Below, one piece after another: positions 63,928 through 64,000 of a stretch of DNA of 64,000 nt. A program made the translations under genes and the position numbers. Positions within the stretch are counted from its first letter, which is position 1. Each line of letters begins with the position of its first letter. The notes beneath the pieces were generated by a model. It saw only the letters and a program-made list of their open reading frames with translations. It did not search any database and was not told where the DNA came from. Origin of the DNA: an uncultured bacterium (GTDB lineage Bacteria > Edwardsbacteria > AC1 > EtOH8); contig CALMGM010000009.1 in the NCBI GenBank assembly GCA_937863685.1, positions 114,403 through 178,402 on the forward strand, given 5' to 3'.

Positions 63928-64000
63928 TCATTTCCCCTTCAGCGCTTCCCGTATCAACTGCTCCACCGGAGCCTTATCTCCCAATTTGCCCTTGGCCTTT
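63928..64000 (-). CDS. C-terminal end of a protein, possibly RuvA (truncated by window)
   Basis: Only 24 codons are visible: KAKGKLGDKAPVEQLIREAL, then KGK and stop (TGA at 63930-63928). The sequence PVEQLIREAL resembles the C-terminal domain III of RuvA (…PVEELIRxAL…), and ruvB is on the same strand downstream with two genes between. Too short to be certain. Confidence 0.4.
   Translation of the reverse strand, partial: KAKGKLGDKAPVEQLIREALKGK

Overview
The window (roughly mid-50s % GC by eye, densely coded, short intergenic gaps, many ATGA start/stop overlaps) looks like chromosomal DNA of an uncultured Gram-negative bacterium, probably a candidate phylum near the FCB group (Edwardsbacteria/TA06/WOR-3-like is a guess). 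Reasons: an LptE-type lipoprotein and MlaD-type protein imply an outer membrane; a PorX-type response regulator (receiver + PglZ) sits beside a Bacteroidota-style histidine kinase; and a secreted protein carries a type-IX-secretion-like C-terminal tail. Housekeeping order is Firmicutes-like (ispE-spoVG-prs-ctc-pth-rpsF-ssb-rpsR-rplI).

Layout. 1-7456 (minus): surface-polysaccharide locus with a UDP-sugar dehydrogenase (cut by the window edge), RmlB, an AT-rich three-gene cassette (sulfatase-like membrane protein, methyltransferase, small YIDPGTG protein), an RmlC-like cupin, Rmd and Gmd (GDP-rhamnose route). 7577-7664: tRNA-Ser(GGA) with a 5'-end fragment copy upstream. 7796-10628 (minus): PmbA/TldE and a DUF4139 protein. 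10789-18220 (plus): a divergent three-gene Rnf-like cluster, PAP2 phosphatase, MlaD, RadA, GNAT, IspD, IspF, DedA. 18293-25584 (mostly minus): HU, PriA, NHL protein (plus), LptE, RlmD, RimI, TsaB, TsaE and a small AT-rich ORF. 25581-30035 (minus): PorX-like regulator, its kinase, a TPR protein, and a decayed copy of the kinase 5' end. 30113-43135 (minus): purD followed by two giant c-di-GMP proteins (14 PAS + HD-GYP; 8 GAF + GGDEF).

43336-52259 (plus): ispE, spoVG, tRNA-Gln, prs, rplY, pth, rpsF, two ssb genes, rpsR, rplI, a PTS-IIA protein, a zinc-ribbon protein, rpmB, NUDIX, ruvX, mltG. 52279-64000 (minus): era, DUF4833, a NapH/CcoG-like Fe-S membrane protein, an unknown, rmuC, two tandem patatins, proS, ruvB, a secreted TPR protein, an AT-rich T9SS-like secreted protein and the 3' end of what may be ruvA.

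Most notable: the Rnf-like trio whose RnfA/RnfE homologues appear to have lost the conserved intramembrane cysteines and which lacks rnfC/D/G; the duplicated, frameshifted histidine-kinase fragment around a TPR gene; divergent ispE/purD promoters without Shine-Dalgarno sequences; and a recurring TTGACN-N17-TATACT promoter pattern.
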